A stretch of DNA of 32,336 nt from a virus. A program made the position numbers and the translations under genes. Position 1 is the first letter of the stretch, and each line of letters starts with the position of its first letter. Shown here piece by piece: positions 22,849 to 31,630 of the stretch. The stretch is from IMG/VR virus record IMGVR_UViG_3300022858_000140, positions 1 to 32,336 of that record, one strand, 5' to 3'. The notes under the pieces were generated by a model. The model was not told where the DNA came from and did no database searches. It saw nothing but the letters and a program-made list of their open reading frames with translations.

Positions 22849-23322
22849 TTATTTTTTAGTTGAATCTTCTGGTTTATCAGGTTCCTGATAGTCATCTTCT
22901 TCTGTTGGCACAGTACCTATGACCTGAGGTGCTCCTCCTGGCCCGGAAACTGTGTTAACTGATGCATCGTATGGATCTACGGATTCTCTTGGCTTAACAT
23001 TTACATTCATTGAAGGTTCATCAGATGATTGGCCTCCAGTTTCAATGTCTAGGTTATCTTCGTCTGCTACTTCTTCAACCAAGAAAGCCTTTAAGAATAT
23101 ATCCATGAATGCTGGAACTTCGTCTGGCTTTTTAGGAGAAGTGTATATCTCTTGTCCATTTTCAGTCAAGATTTGATTTGTTAAGTGTTTAGCAAAGTGT
23201 CGAGCAATTAAATGTTGATAGTATTTTTTTGCTCCTGGCTTGAATGTGTATGCTTTGCCATTCCAGTATCCTGTGAATGGCTTGTCTGTGAAGTTGTGAA
23301 AAAGATATTTTTGAGTTGTCAT
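22849..23322 (-). CDS. Head-region protein with disordered acidic tail
   Basis: A 157-residue protein. The N-terminal ~80 residues are folded (FHNFTDKPFTGYWNGKAYTF, KPGAKKYYQHLIARHFAKHL, then TNQILTENG and VPAFMDIFLKAFL). The C-terminal half is Asp/Glu/Pro/Ser-rich and probably disordered. This N-terminal pattern (PF-G-W-NGK...FKPG...HFAKHL) recurs beside capsid genes in many uncultured phages as a hypothetical protein. It may be a scaffolding-like, head-vertex or neck factor. The gene follows a strongly structured 103-bp gap that may separate it from the more highly expressed capsid genes. Confidence 0.72.
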   Translation of the reverse strand: MTTQKYLFHNFTDKPFTGYWNGKAYTFKPGAKKYYQHLIARHFAKHLTNQILTENGQEIYTSPKKPDEVPAFMDIFLKAFLVEEVADEDNLDIETGGQSSDEPSMNVNVKPRESVDPYDASVNTVSGPGGAPQVIGTVPTEEDDYQEPDKPEDSTKK

Positions 23323-23337
23323 GTTGTTATTCGCCGG

Positions 23338-23387
23338 TCGGAGAGTCCGGCTGATTAGCTCCGAAGGCTGGCGCGGTGACTCCAGCC
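23338..23387. other. Two tandem hairpins between head genes (possible attenuator or processing site)
   Basis: Two GC-rich inverted repeats lie side by side in a gap with no ORF: TCGGAG/CTCCGA (23338-23343 with 23359-23364) and GGCTGG/CCAGCC (23366-23371 with 23382-23387). On the minus strand no T-run follows, so this is not a full terminator. Read on the plus strand the second stem is followed by GATTTT. A leaky attenuator or RNA-processing structure lowering expression below the capsid genes is plausible. Confidence 0.4.
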
Positions 23388-23425
23388 GATTTTATAAGCA
23401 CCGTTTTTTATTTCAGCGATTGTGT

Positions 23426-24151
23426 TTATAACAATCTTAGGTTTACTGTTGTGTATTCAGCGCTAGTTCCGGCGATCATTGCAGTACCTACTAATGAAAG
23501 TAATTCTGCAGCTCCGTCGGCTACTACTTCTACAGCACCATTTACAGTTGCTGATGCAACTACATCTAGTCCTACGCCTATTGTGTCGTCTGAAAGTACA
23601 GCACAAGGGCCTGATAATTGTAACCAACCATAGTAAGCGGCTGTAATAGCTTTAACGGCTACACCAGCTGGGCTTGAACTGGTTGTGGTTGGGTTTATGA
23701 TAACTGCATCGTAAGGATTTTTGATGATGTCAATTGTTGTTGCCGTAGTTAATGCAACTTCGATTTCGTCATCTAAGTTTAATGTAACTACTGCACCAGT
23801 GGCAGCTGCATGAGAGCTGATTCGATATGTATATCCCTCTCCAGCGTCATCGGCGGTTGTTACGAATCCACCAGCGTATTGGTTGGCAGTGACTGTTACT
23901 GTACCAGTAGTCACGATTGCTTTTGCACCAGCTGAAGCTGCGGCAATTGCCAAATCGTGATCACCAGTGTCCTGAGCAGAAGACTGTTGTAGGTTTCCAG
24001 CTACTAGAGCTGTTCCGCCTGCTTTACAGTATCTAAATGCTCGACCATCATTGCTGTGTACCAATTCACCCAAGTTGTGAAGAGCTGTTACACTTTCTTC
24101 ACGTAGACCTTGAGAGACCACTTGTGGTCCGGTTCCGGTTAATTGTGTCAT
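23426..24151 (-). CDS. Capsid decoration/head protein (Ala/Thr/Val-rich)
   Basis: A 241-residue protein when started at the ATG at 24151 (MTQLTGTGPQVVSQGLREES); an upstream TTG at 24199 is less likely. The sequence is Ala/Thr/Val/Gly-rich with short strands (AIVTTGTVTVTANQYAGGFV, GYTYRISSHAAATGAVVTLN, EVALTTATTIDIIKNPYDAV), typical of beta-barrel capsid cement proteins. It is the second gene after the major capsid protein, where decoration proteins often lie. No catalytic residues were noticed. Its low charge and strand-rich pattern support a structural role on the capsid surface; a second capsid-like protein is less likely. Confidence 0.68.
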   Translation of the reverse strand: MTQLTGTGPQVVSQGLREESVTALHNLGELVHSNDGRAFRYCKAGGTALVAGNLQQSSAQDTGDHDLAIAAASAGAKAIVTTGTVTVTANQYAGGFVTTADDAGEGYTYRISSHAAATGAVVTLNLDDEIEVALTTATTIDIIKNPYDAVIINPTTTSSSPAGVAVKAITAAYYGWLQLSGPCAVLSDDTIGVGLDVVASATVNGAVEVVADGAAELLSLVGTAMIAGTSAEYTTVNLRLL

Positions 24152-24179
24152 GGTTTTATCTGTTAGTTTGTTAGATTGT

Positions 24180-25157
24180 TTATGTGACTGTTGGGGCAAC
24201 TGCTAAACCTAAAGCGTTAGCGGTTGAAGTGTAAGACTGCATCTGAATCCTACCTGATGCTGATGCTTCCCAATCAGTAATTCCAAGTCCTAGGAATGGA
24301 GTACCAGTTACTAGAACGTGGCCGGTAGCAGATTGTGCGGATAAATCCATACAACCAGTTACTGCCTGTCCGTCATTGGTAGAGAAAGCATAGAACGAAC
24401 AGTTCTTGAATTCAACCCAACGATCAATAGCACTTGTTCCAGTAAATAGAACATGATTTTGTGTTCCTGCTGTATCAGCGTGCATTAAGAATCGACAGTC
24501 TTCAAACACGTTACGAGATGCTGAGTTTTCAAACTCTAGAGTAGCGTTTGCTGCGCCTCGAGTGAATGTGTCTGATCCTAATGTACAACCACCAAAGTAG
24601 TTTTCTTGTCCACCGTTAATGTTTAATGCTCTCCATGGAGTTGAGTCAGCAGAAGTGGCATTATATGTTCCCTTGAAGTCTACCCCTAGGAAAGAGTTAT
24701 AATGTCCGGTAATAGATACAGTCTCATCAATGTCAGCAGAACTTGTGAATGTTAAATTTTTCATTATACATCCATTTTCACTAACCACTAATGATCCGCC
24801 AGTACCGAATTCAATTCCAGCTCGATTGTCTTGAGCGACTGGAGCACAACTACCAACTAGATGGGTAAATCTTTTAGCCCATGTAATTGCTGAAGTCTCA
24901 GCTGCTCGTCCTGAGCCACCTGTTGGAGCAATAATGACAGTGTCATGTTTTCCACTTACACATTTTGCGTAAGCTGCGGAAACTGTTGCCAAGGCATCAT
25001 CCTGAGATGTACCACTATTGGCGGTGTCACTTCCTGCTGATGGATCAACATAGAAAATGTTGCCAACATATGGAAGTCCTATCATTCCAGCAATATCTTC
25101 CGGGTGTATTCTAGCACCATATTTCAATGCAGGAACGTAATTGCTTAATTTAGTCAT
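24180..25157 (-). CDS. Parallel beta-helix head protein (pectate-lyase-like fold)
   Basis: A 325-residue protein. After an N-terminal ~30-residue arm (YVPALKYGARIHPEDIAGMI) comes IFYVDPSAGSDTANSGTSQD, a pattern often found at the start of right-handed beta-helix proteins of phages. It continues with short alternating strands carrying N/G turns (LTFTSSADIDETVSITGHYN, NVFEDCRFLMHADTAG). Catalytic carboxylate clusters typical of depolymerases are not evident. Being encoded directly after the capsid protein, it may be a head fibre or decoration rather than a tailspike. The start context AAAGGAAATAATTAAATG is one of the few with an SD-like element, perhaps reflecting high expression. Confidence 0.72.
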   Translation of the reverse strand: MTKLSNYVPALKYGARIHPEDIAGMIGLPYVGNIFYVDPSAGSDTANSGTSQDDALATVSAAYAKCVSGKHDTVIIAPTGGSGRAAETSAITWAKRFTHLVGSCAPVAQDNRAGIEFGTGGSLVVSENGCIMKNLTFTSSADIDETVSITGHYNSFLGVDFKGTYNATSADSTPWRALNINGGQENYFGGCTLGSDTFTRGAANATLEFENSASRNVFEDCRFLMHADTAGTQNHVLFTGTSAIDRWVEFKNCSFYAFSTNDGQAVTGCMDLSAQSATGHVLVTGTPFLGLGITDWEASASGRIQMQSYTSTANALGLAVAPTVT

Positions 25158-25230
25158 TTAATTATTTCCTTTATATTTCTCCCTCTCTTGTAGTTTTTAG
25201 CTCAAGGTAAAAGGCGAAACAATTATTTAT

Positions 25231-26250
25231 TTAGACTCCTGTGATGCCAGTTAATTTACCGTGACGTTTAGGGTTCTTAGTGATGAACTGTCCGCCGAAG
25301 TAGATGTGGCCAACAACGCCTGCTGCGTTAGCTGGAATAATCCAATCACTCCATGAGAATCCTAAGCCCATTGGTGCACTGTAGTCGTTTCCTTCAATCT
25401 GAGATTTGTAAGCTACTGGTTTTGCCATCTTGTATGGTAATGCATACCAATCTAGGTCTTCCTCTCTAACAGCGATCAATGCGCCGGAGGTACATTTTTC
25501 ATCCATTAGAATTGGTTTACCGTTGTAGGATAGAGCTGTGAAGCCAGTTCCACCTTGTAGGCCTTTCATCAATGAAGCGCTCTTTGTGATTCGTTCTTGT
25601 GGTCGTAAAAGTTGACCATAGAAGTTGAAGATTGCTTCTGTGGTGTAGAATGCAGATGGCTTTTGAGCACCTGTTGCTACGTTGATCCACAAAGTATCTA
25701 CTTTAGCTAAGGTTAAAGTACCACCGGAGGCAGTAACAGTTCCTTGTAAAGTATCGTATGTTGATCGGCTTAATCCACCAATAGTTGCGACTGCACTTCC
25801 ATCATCAACTAAAGCTGCAAGACCTAGAGGGTCTTTACTGCTGTTTCCTGTACCGTCTGCATAGAAGATAGTTCCTAAGTCGTCGGCCATGTCTTCTGTA
25901 TCAGATTGAATTGTGAGCTTCATTAAGTCTAGAATTTTATCATCTGTGTCAGCTACTGAAAGCTCATCACCAGGCAATGCACAAGTGATTTGATAAAATG
26001 AAGGAGTAAACTCCATGAACTGTCTGTTGTCAGTTGCTGCGACTGAAAATGTGTCGAAGCCTCTGAATGATTGACCAGTGGTATTCTTTGATACCTTAAT
26101 TGGTGCTCTTAGTGTTCTTCCGCTCCACTTCTTCGCAGCACGCACTACGCGCTGGAATAGAACATTTGATCCGAGAACAGTGTCCACAACGAAAGGTAAA
26201 TAGTCTGTCTGCACTGTGGTCTGTACTCGTTGTCCGTATAATTCTGTCAT
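25231..26250 (-). CDS. Major capsid protein (HK97 fold)
   Basis: A 339-residue capsid subunit. Features: N-arm (MTELYGQRVQTTVQTDYLPF), a helix-rich region with LSVADTDDKILDLMKLTIQS, DTEDMADDLGTIFYADGTGN, and PLGLAALVDDGS then GGLSRSTYDTLQGTV, typical of HK97-fold capsids. Later segments YGQLLRPQERITKSASLM and GFTALSYNGKPILMDEKCTS match the P-domain, and AGVVGHIYFGGQFITKNPKR is near the C-terminus. There is no prohead protease gene nearby and the N-terminus lacks a delta-like domain, so a separate scaffold (the preceding gene) fits. It starts with ATG about 8 nt after an inverted repeat that may regulate its translation. Confidence is high because of motif and position. Confidence 0.88.
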   Translation of the reverse strand: MTELYGQRVQTTVQTDYLPFVVDTVLGSNVLFQRVVRAAKKWSGRTLRAPIKVSKNTTGQSFRGFDTFSVAATDNRQFMEFTPSFYQITCALPGDELSVADTDDKILDLMKLTIQSDTEDMADDLGTIFYADGTGNSSKDPLGLAALVDDGSAVATIGGLSRSTYDTLQGTVTASGGTLTLAKVDTLWINVATGAQKPSAFYTTEAIFNFYGQLLRPQERITKSASLMKGLQGGTGFTALSYNGKPILMDEKCTSGALIAVREEDLDWYALPYKMAKPVAYKSQIEGNDYSAPMGLGFSWSDWIIPANAAGVVGHIYFGGQFITKNPKRHGKLTGITGV

Positions 26251-26257
26251 TTTTTTG

Positions 26258-26301
26258 TAGGTAAGTTATTTAGTTATTGAATATGCTGAGACACTTACCT
26301 A
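26258..26301 (-). promoter_or_regulatory. 9-bp inverted repeat in the capsid-gene leader
   Basis: TAGGTAAGT (26258-26266) and ACTTACCTA (26293-26301) are perfect inverted repeats with a 26-bp spacer in the 59-bp gap upstream of the capsid gene. In the mRNA they form a stem ending about 8 nt before the AUG, which could stabilise the message or present the start codon. Confidence 0.4.
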
Positions 26302-26309
26302 TGAGCTAA

Positions 26310-27122
26310 CTACCAAGGACGATTTTGTTTAAAGTCATTTGTAGTTTTGAAGTTTTTAGGCTTTGTCTCTCCCTTTGATTCTGATGTAGTAGCACCTGCA
26401 ATCTTCTTTTTTTCTGCTGTGTTTGAACTAGAGACTGGTTTGGTTACCTGGCCTTGAAGTATTTTCATACCGGCCCGGTAGTTCCATCGACCCTTTGAGT
26501 CTACCAGTTCATTGTCAATTACAACTTTTAGAAGTTTACTTTGGTTGACCTTTTTTCCTTCTGGATTCAGTTCTTTGTCTTTTTCAATTTTGACAATTTC
26601 GTCTTTCATGTAGGTAGTTGCTTCTTCAACTGCCTTTTGCTCTGCTGTTTTAGTGCCGTTGAACCTTTCAAATGCTTTTTCTTCAGCTGCCTTTAATTCA
26701 GATTCTCTGTCTGTTTGGTAGGCTTCCCATGATGCTTGATCTCCACCGAACCATGATGGAATTGGTTTTGATTTAGTTTCAGCCGGTGGCTTCTTGCTAA
26801 ATTCATCACGCAATGTTTTCACATTATCCTGATGACGGGATTCTTGGTTGTTGAACCTTGTTTCCCATTCTTCTTCACGCTCTAACCATCTTGGATGTTT
26901 GTGAAACGGAGTCTTTTCGTCGACGGTGTCGCCGTCACCGGCATTATCATCGTCGTCGTCTGTATCATCCTGACTATTTTCGTCGTCCCCGTCAGGCGAT
27001 TGGGTGTCTTCCGTGTCGTTGTTTTCGGATGGCGAGTCCGTAGAGGTGTTGTCCTCATCTACACTGTCATTGAAGGTGATTGCACCTTCTTGTTGTGTGT
27101 CTGCCATTGATTCTTCAGTCAT
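26310..27122 (-). CDS. Scaffolding protein
   Basis: A 270-residue protein between portal and capsid genes. The first ~75 residues are extremely acidic (Asp/Glu/Asn/Ser, with DDDDDNAGDGDTVDE), followed by a helical, charged middle (REEEWETRFNNQESRHQDNV, SELKAAEEKAFERFNGT, ATTYMKDEIVKIEKDKELNP) and a short basic tail ending FKQNRPW. This architecture matches internal phage scaffolds, which guide capsid assembly and then leave. The basic C-terminus would contact the capsid protein. No protease triad was seen. The start at 27122 was taken; a second in-frame ATG five codons later is also possible. Confidence 0.8.
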   Translation of the reverse strand: MTEESMADTQQEGAITFNDSVDEDNTSTDSPSENNDTEDTQSPDGDDENSQDDTDDDDDNAGDGDTVDEKTPFHKHPRWLEREEEWETRFNNQESRHQDNVKTLRDEFSKKPPAETKSKPIPSWFGGDQASWEAYQTDRESELKAAEEKAFERFNGTKTAEQKAVEEATTYMKDEIVKIEKDKELNPEGKKVNQSKLLKVVIDNELVDSKGRWNYRAGMKILQGQVTKPVSSSNTAEKKKIAGATTSESKGETKPKNFKTTNDFKQNRPW

Positions 27123-27199
27123 ATTGTTACGATCTATTATTTAGCTACTGCGCCATAGAACGAGAGCGCTTTTATTAATTAACTTTATTATATCATATT

Positions 27200-29173
27200 T
27201 TAAGCAGTTTGGTTGTTTGGTTTAGGTTTGTTAGCTGATTTAGCCGCTTCCTTAATCAATTCTGCCTCCATATCTTTTGCTTTCAAACTATCATTATATG
27301 CGGCGACTGCTTCCGGATGAAGTTGAATGCCTGCCTGCATAGCCATTTGGGCCTGTCCTTCTGGAGGTAGGTCTTTGAAACTGATTGACTTGCTTGGCGG
27401 TTTGTCTTCTACTTGGCCGGCTGATTCTGCTTGTCTTTGCATTACCTGTTTTACTCTTTCATCACTAGTCAACAACATGTCCGGAGCATTTGCCTCGAGC
27501 CATACGTTGGCTGCCATCTCTTCCGGGTTTGGATAGTCTAGGGCTTTATATAAATCTAATAGGGACATTCTGTTTTGTCCGGCCAAATCAATCGCTTGGT
27601 TGGCCATTGTTGTACTATCTTTTGGCAACAGAGACCCTTCCTTTACGCTAATTATTACCTTTGGTTTGTCTCCCTTGAGATATCTATCATCATAAACATA
27701 TAGTAATTGAACGAACCAATTATACACTCCATCGGCCAGCTGTTCTAAGTATTCACTAAAACCTCCACCGATTCTGTCTGTATCAAGCATTCTACTCTGT
27801 AGTTTTCCTCTAACCGTTTGCTCGTTGGATAATCCTGCCGAGCTTGATCCTGCTGTGCCAAAAATATCTCTCATTCTTGTCCTGGTGTCGACTAATTGGT
27901 TATAAACGTCTCCAGGCAGGGATGGAGCACTCATGCGCGCTACAGCGTCAGAAACGGCTCCTGTAGGGATTGTTACGGTTCCACCCTTCCTAAGTGCCTC
28001 AGTTACTCCCTTAGCCTGTTGCTGAGTCAATCCTGATCGTTCCATTGATACCACCATACCACCGTTCATGCTGTCTGCATTCTTATCTATTTGCCTTACC
28101 CTCTTGTTGACGAGGTCTTGGCTGGCTAAGTTCTGGCCTATCAAAGAAGTTTCATCGATTGGTTGTTTTCCTAGGTTAAAAACTGACAATAATAAATATG
28201 GAAGTCTAGGCGAACGAAAATGATTGATTCCTGTGATAGTTTCTGTCTGTGGCTCTGTCTCTACTTCATTGCCTAATTCATCAAACACAGGCTCTGCTTC
28301 CATTTTTACTTCCTCATCATAATTCCAGTGAGGATTTTTCTTTTTAAAAAGTACGTTATCTCTTCCAAGAGTCCAGCACATAAATTCACTACTCCACCAC
28401 TCAATAAATTGTATTTCAGTACCGAGGGCTTCATTTCCTTTGTCATCTTGAGCCAGTTTTTTAATTGCTTCTATTGCTCCTTCTTCCCCACCTACTGATT
28501 CAAGTGTGCTGATTATTTGCTCTGCATTAAGTTTTCTATATTCTCCTATTCTATCCCCGGTGTAGCCTTCTTCGTCAACAGTTGAACCTGGGTCTAGTAT
28601 CAACTTCTGTGGCCTAATTACTTTAGTTGTTGGCATGTCCTTGTTTAAGTCCCAGCCTACCTTTTCTGCTCCCAATAAATATAAAGCCCAATGTCGAGCT
28701 GTTTTTTTCATCTTTAACCTTAGCACAAGTTCATCTGCTATTTCTCCTAATTCTTTTTGTAAATTACTAGCAAATGTTAAATTTTCAGGTGTTTGCTGTT
28801 CCTTGCGTGATAATGTAACCATTGGATCAGGGTTTCTGCGGGTAACCTGTGGGAGGTATGTCTCCAAGGATTCAAAAATGACGTTATCAACCAATGGCCT
28901 TTGACCTCCTGATTTTGGCAAGTTATATTGTTTTCCTATCCAGTATTCTTCGTTTTCTTTTGAATGTTCAAACCATTTAGAATAAACTTCTGATTCCTTC
29001 CATGCTTTCTCCCATTTTGAAGTCAACGATAAAATATCCTCATTAGACATTTCGACTTCTAATTCAGGGAATTTTTCGGACACTACACCCTCGTCTGTTT
29101 CAACATCAAGGCTCTTTCCGACAGCCTTATTGACGTTACGTCCTAAAGAATAAAATGAATCTAGTATAGTCAT
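27200..29173 (-). CDS. Portal protein
   Basis: A 657-residue portal from the ATG at 29173; an upstream TTG start at 29188 is less likely. Characteristic segments: KENEEYWIGKQYNLPKSGGQ, PLVDNVIFESLETYLPQVTR (entry domain), VIRPQKLILDPGSTVDEEGY with the GEYRKLNAEQII repeat region, and ASQDLVNKRVRQIDKNADSM and RSGLTQQQAKGVTEALRKGG (helical stem and wing), as in large podovirus-type portals. The C-terminal part is helical and ends in a Lys/Pro/Asn tail. It forms the 12-fold ring through which DNA is packaged by the terminase, encoded just upstream, and is where the adaptor binds. Size and order are typical. Confidence 0.88.
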   Translation of the reverse strand: MTILDSFYSLGRNVNKAVGKSLDVETDEGVVSEKFPELEVEMSNEDILSLTSKWEKAWKESEVYSKWFEHSKENEEYWIGKQYNLPKSGGQRPLVDNVIFESLETYLPQVTRRNPDPMVTLSRKEQQTPENLTFASNLQKELGEIADELVLRLKMKKTARHWALYLLGAEKVGWDLNKDMPTTKVIRPQKLILDPGSTVDEEGYTGDRIGEYRKLNAEQIISTLESVGGEEGAIEAIKKLAQDDKGNEALGTEIQFIEWWSSEFMCWTLGRDNVLFKKKNPHWNYDEEVKMEAEPVFDELGNEVETEPQTETITGINHFRSPRLPYLLLSVFNLGKQPIDETSLIGQNLASQDLVNKRVRQIDKNADSMNGGMVVSMERSGLTQQQAKGVTEALRKGGTVTIPTGAVSDAVARMSAPSLPGDVYNQLVDTRTRMRDIFGTAGSSSAGLSNEQTVRGKLQSRMLDTDRIGGGFSEYLEQLADGVYNWFVQLLYVYDDRYLKGDKPKVIISVKEGSLLPKDSTTMANQAIDLAGQNRMSLLDLYKALDYPNPEEMAANVWLEANAPDMLLTSDERVKQVMQRQAESAGQVEDKPPSKSISFKDLPPEGQAQMAMQAGIQLHPEAVAAYNDSLKAKDMEAELIKEAAKSANKPKPNNQTA

Positions 29174-29214
29174 AGTTTTATTATACAACTTTTTAAGTTA
29201 GTCAACAACATTTT

Positions 29215-30960
29215 TTATTCACTTCTCCAGTCATCATCTCTCTCTGTCCACCATGGCTCCTCTGGAGTTGAGTCTTTTGATCCGAACAACTCGTCCGGGT
29301 TAAAGTCTACGGTATTGTCCGGGTTAACAACATAGCTATCTGCTTGCCGTATTTCGTCTGCTCCTACAATCGAGCCTGAACTTCCAAATCTTGTTAATCC
29401 AACGTACCAGTATAGTGTTGCGTGAACCCAGTCATCTCTGTTTGAGCGAAGCCATTTGTATTCAACGACTCCTAGAGTATTTTCCTCTGATATTCTATAA
29501 ATATGACTCCAATGTAGCCAGTATTCATGATAGTCTGCTTTGGTTCCACGATAGAGCCTGAACCTCTTGTCTCTCCAAAAATCCACCAATAGCTGTATCA
29601 TTCTGTTTCTATCAACAATTACATTTCCGCTTTCATCCTTTTCTCCCCATCGGATCAACTGCATGGTCTTGCGGTCCCTGGCGTAGTGGCACAGGAACAC
29701 TCGGCCGGGGTATTTGTCTCTTAGTTTCCTGGCTCCGATAATATCTCCTCCTTGGTCTATTACCATTATACTATTTGGAAAGACTTTTAGGAAGTATTCA
29801 AGTGTTTCGTTTGGCGCTAGGTTATTGACCTCGTCCGGGACGTAGTCTGTCATCTCTCCGTAGCCAAGTATTCCTTGCTTATTTCCGTAGACATAGCGCA
29901 GTTTGATGCCGGTGTCTACTCCGATTACTATTCTGCCTTGCATTAAATTCTTTTCAGGTGTTATGGCATTTTTGATCATGTCTTCGGTTACACTATTTCC
30001 TCCTCCTGAATATGGTAGTCCGAGCACCTTATTGTAGAAGAAGTCCATTGTCTGTTTGCCCTCTACGACTTTATTGTGTTTTTTTATGATTTCTTTTGCG
30101 CTTACCCACGGCGCCATCAATAATGAAATGTGATAACCTGAGTATTCAGCATTTTCCTTGCCCTTCCTTGGTTTCCATGTGCCAATTCTTCTGTCCCTGT
30201 TTTCAAGAACACCGTGGCACTTCTTACATTCAAATTGAGCCTTATCAATGTTAATGCTCATCTTTTTAGGGTCTTCTGTATTCCAGGTCAGCATTTGAGA
30301 GTATCCACAATGTGGGCATTTTATGAACCATTCTTTTTTGTCGCTGATCTGCCATTCAATATCAACTCCACTATTTGGAACACTTGGATGGCTGAACACG
30401 TGCGTTTGCTTGAACTTTGAATGCTGTAGCCGGGCCTGATAGTCAGCGATAACATCTTGCTTCGATGAATCCTTTTCATCATGAACCAATCTATCTGCGG
30501 TGACCATGATAGCTGCCTTCTTGCTCCACGTTCCTCTAAAATACACCTGAGACTTGCCTATGCGCTTCTGCTCGATTGTGTCCTTATCCTTTGTCAATAT
30601 CTCCATTGACGGATTGTTGGATATAATACGGTTTACTTTTCCTCCTACAAAAACACCCACGTCTTGATCAGTGGGCAGTGTGTAGATGATATCCATTTTA
30701 TTGGATTCAGCGTCTCGGATAGTTTTAATGATTTCAAGTGTGCTTAGGCCAATCTGAGCTGCCTTCATGACGACTAGGTTCTTGCTTTGGTCGTTGTATA
30801 TGTCTATCTGAAATTGATGGTTGTACCAATCTATCGGGTCGCCTTTTTCATTCTTAATCTTATAATAGTCGACCCAGGCATCCGCGTCCATCTTAGCTAG
30901 TGTCCTTGAAGCTTCATCTGAACTAACCTTCTCAATTTTAGGTATTGCTGGTTTCTCCAT
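29215..30960 (-). CDS. Terminase large subunit, GpA-like (ATPase and nuclease)
   Basis: A 581-residue DNA-packaging motor. The ATPase half shows a variant Walker A (KAAQIGLST, about residues 66-74) and Walker B RLVHDEKDSS (Asp161, Glu162). Four cysteines (CPHCG at 215-219, CKKCHG at 245-250) form a zinc-binding insertion, as in the lambda gpA family. The RNase H-like nuclease half starts with RIVIGVDTG (Asp349) and continues with MVIDQGGD. The C-terminus is acidic and aromatic (EEPWWTERDDDWRSE), a likely portal-docking tail. Its start overlaps the end of the small zinc-protein gene by 23 bp. Lambda-type GpA suggests cos-type cleavage, but cohesive ends cannot be seen. Confidence 0.93.
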   Translation of the reverse strand: MEKPAIPKIEKVSSDEASRTLAKMDADAWVDYYKIKNEKGDPIDWYNHQFQIDIYNDQSKNLVVMKAAQIGLSTLEIIKTIRDAESNKMDIIYTLPTDQDVGVFVGGKVNRIISNNPSMEILTKDKDTIEQKRIGKSQVYFRGTWSKKAAIMVTADRLVHDEKDSSKQDVIADYQARLQHSKFKQTHVFSHPSVPNSGVDIEWQISDKKEWFIKCPHCGYSQMLTWNTEDPKKMSINIDKAQFECKKCHGVLENRDRRIGTWKPRKGKENAEYSGYHISLLMAPWVSAKEIIKKHNKVVEGKQTMDFFYNKVLGLPYSGGGNSVTEDMIKNAITPEKNLMQGRIVIGVDTGIKLRYVYGNKQGILGYGEMTDYVPDEVNNLAPNETLEYFLKVFPNSIMVIDQGGDIIGARKLRDKYPGRVFLCHYARDRKTMQLIRWGEKDESGNVIVDRNRMIQLLVDFWRDKRFRLYRGTKADYHEYWLHWSHIYRISEENTLGVVEYKWLRSNRDDWVHATLYWYVGLTRFGSSGSIVGADEIRQADSYVVNPDNTVDFNPDELFGSKDSTPEEPWWTERDDDWRSE

Positions 30961-31150
30961 TTTTATTAATTTCTAATTCTCCGTTCTCCCAGATTGTTCT
31001 AGTCTCTCCGCATAAAACACAGCCTGACATTGCACCGTATTCATCGTCCCAGCGTTCGGCTACTATATTACTAGTTGAGTTAATGTTACTAACATTCTTT
31101 GATGGTCGTCTGGTCTGTTTAATGTGTTGAAATTGATGTTGACAAGTCAT
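30938..31150 (-). CDS. Small zinc-ribbon-like protein between terminase genes
   Basis: A 70-residue protein. Its CxH pair near the N-terminus (Cys3, His5) and CVLC (Cys44, Cys47) could form one zinc site, followed by GETRTIWENGELEINKN. The gene starts 3 bp after the HExxH gene and overlaps the terminase gene by 23 bp, so it is likely real and co-translated. Its role is unknown; it might aid terminase or DNA binding. Small zinc-ribbon proteins next to phage terminase genes are common. Confidence comes mostly from gene packing. Confidence 0.65.
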   Translation of the reverse strand: MTCQHQFQHIKQTRRPSKNVSNINSTSNIVAERWDDEYGAMSGCVLCGETRTIWENGELEINKNGETSNT

Positions 31151-31152
31151 AT

Positions 31153-31608
31153 TTAGTTTGAATAACTTTTAATTAATAACATTGCACTTCCATAGTCAAT
31201 GGCATTTCCGTATAAATCTCCAGCTAGTATCAATGCTAATCTGTGGAGTATTCTAGTCTGCTCGTTTCGGTCTTTTTTGATTGTCTTTAGTGCTCTCAAT
31301 TGCGCGCCATATGCTTTGGCCTCTTGGTCTATTCTAAACTGTGGATCTCGTAGAAACTTTCCCCACCATAGCGCCGGGGTCATGTCTCCGTCGGTCTGTT
31401 GCTTCATGTGCAGTTTTTCGTGAACAACGACGTCTCCTGTTATCTGAAGTTTGGCCGGGTTGTAGATTGTGTCTCCGTATGTGAAGAATGCTTGAACGTC
31501 TTTGTATCCTAGGAATTGACACACGCTTTTATAAATTGGTGGCTTATCCTCTAATACCTTCATGTCTTCGGGGATTGGTAGAGTTTTTGGTGTTCGTTTT
31601 TTTTTCAT
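31153..31608 (-). CDS. HExxH putative metallopeptidase-like protein
   Basis: A 151-residue protein with VVVHEKLHMKQQ (His63, Glu64, His67), a textbook HExxH zinc-protease motif. A downstream QEAKAYGAQL (Glu96) is a plausible third ligand, as in gluzincins. The N-terminus is basic (MKKKRTPKTL). It lacks a signal peptide and membrane helix, so it acts in the cytoplasm or virion. Encoded between TerS and the small zinc protein with 3-22 bp gaps, it belongs to the packaging operon. The substrate is unknown: head maturation, TerL or a host protein are options, but with no sign of a capsid pro-sequence none is favoured. It could also be a non-enzymatic relative retaining the motif. Confidence 0.7.
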   Translation of the reverse strand: MKKKRTPKTLPIPEDMKVLEDKPPIYKSVCQFLGYKDVQAFFTYGDTIYNPAKLQITGDVVVHEKLHMKQQTDGDMTPALWWGKFLRDPQFRIDQEAKAYGAQLRALKTIKKDRNEQTRILHRLALILAGDLYGNAIDYGSAMLLIKSYSN

Positions 31609-31630
31609 GATGATTGTTAATTATTGATTA

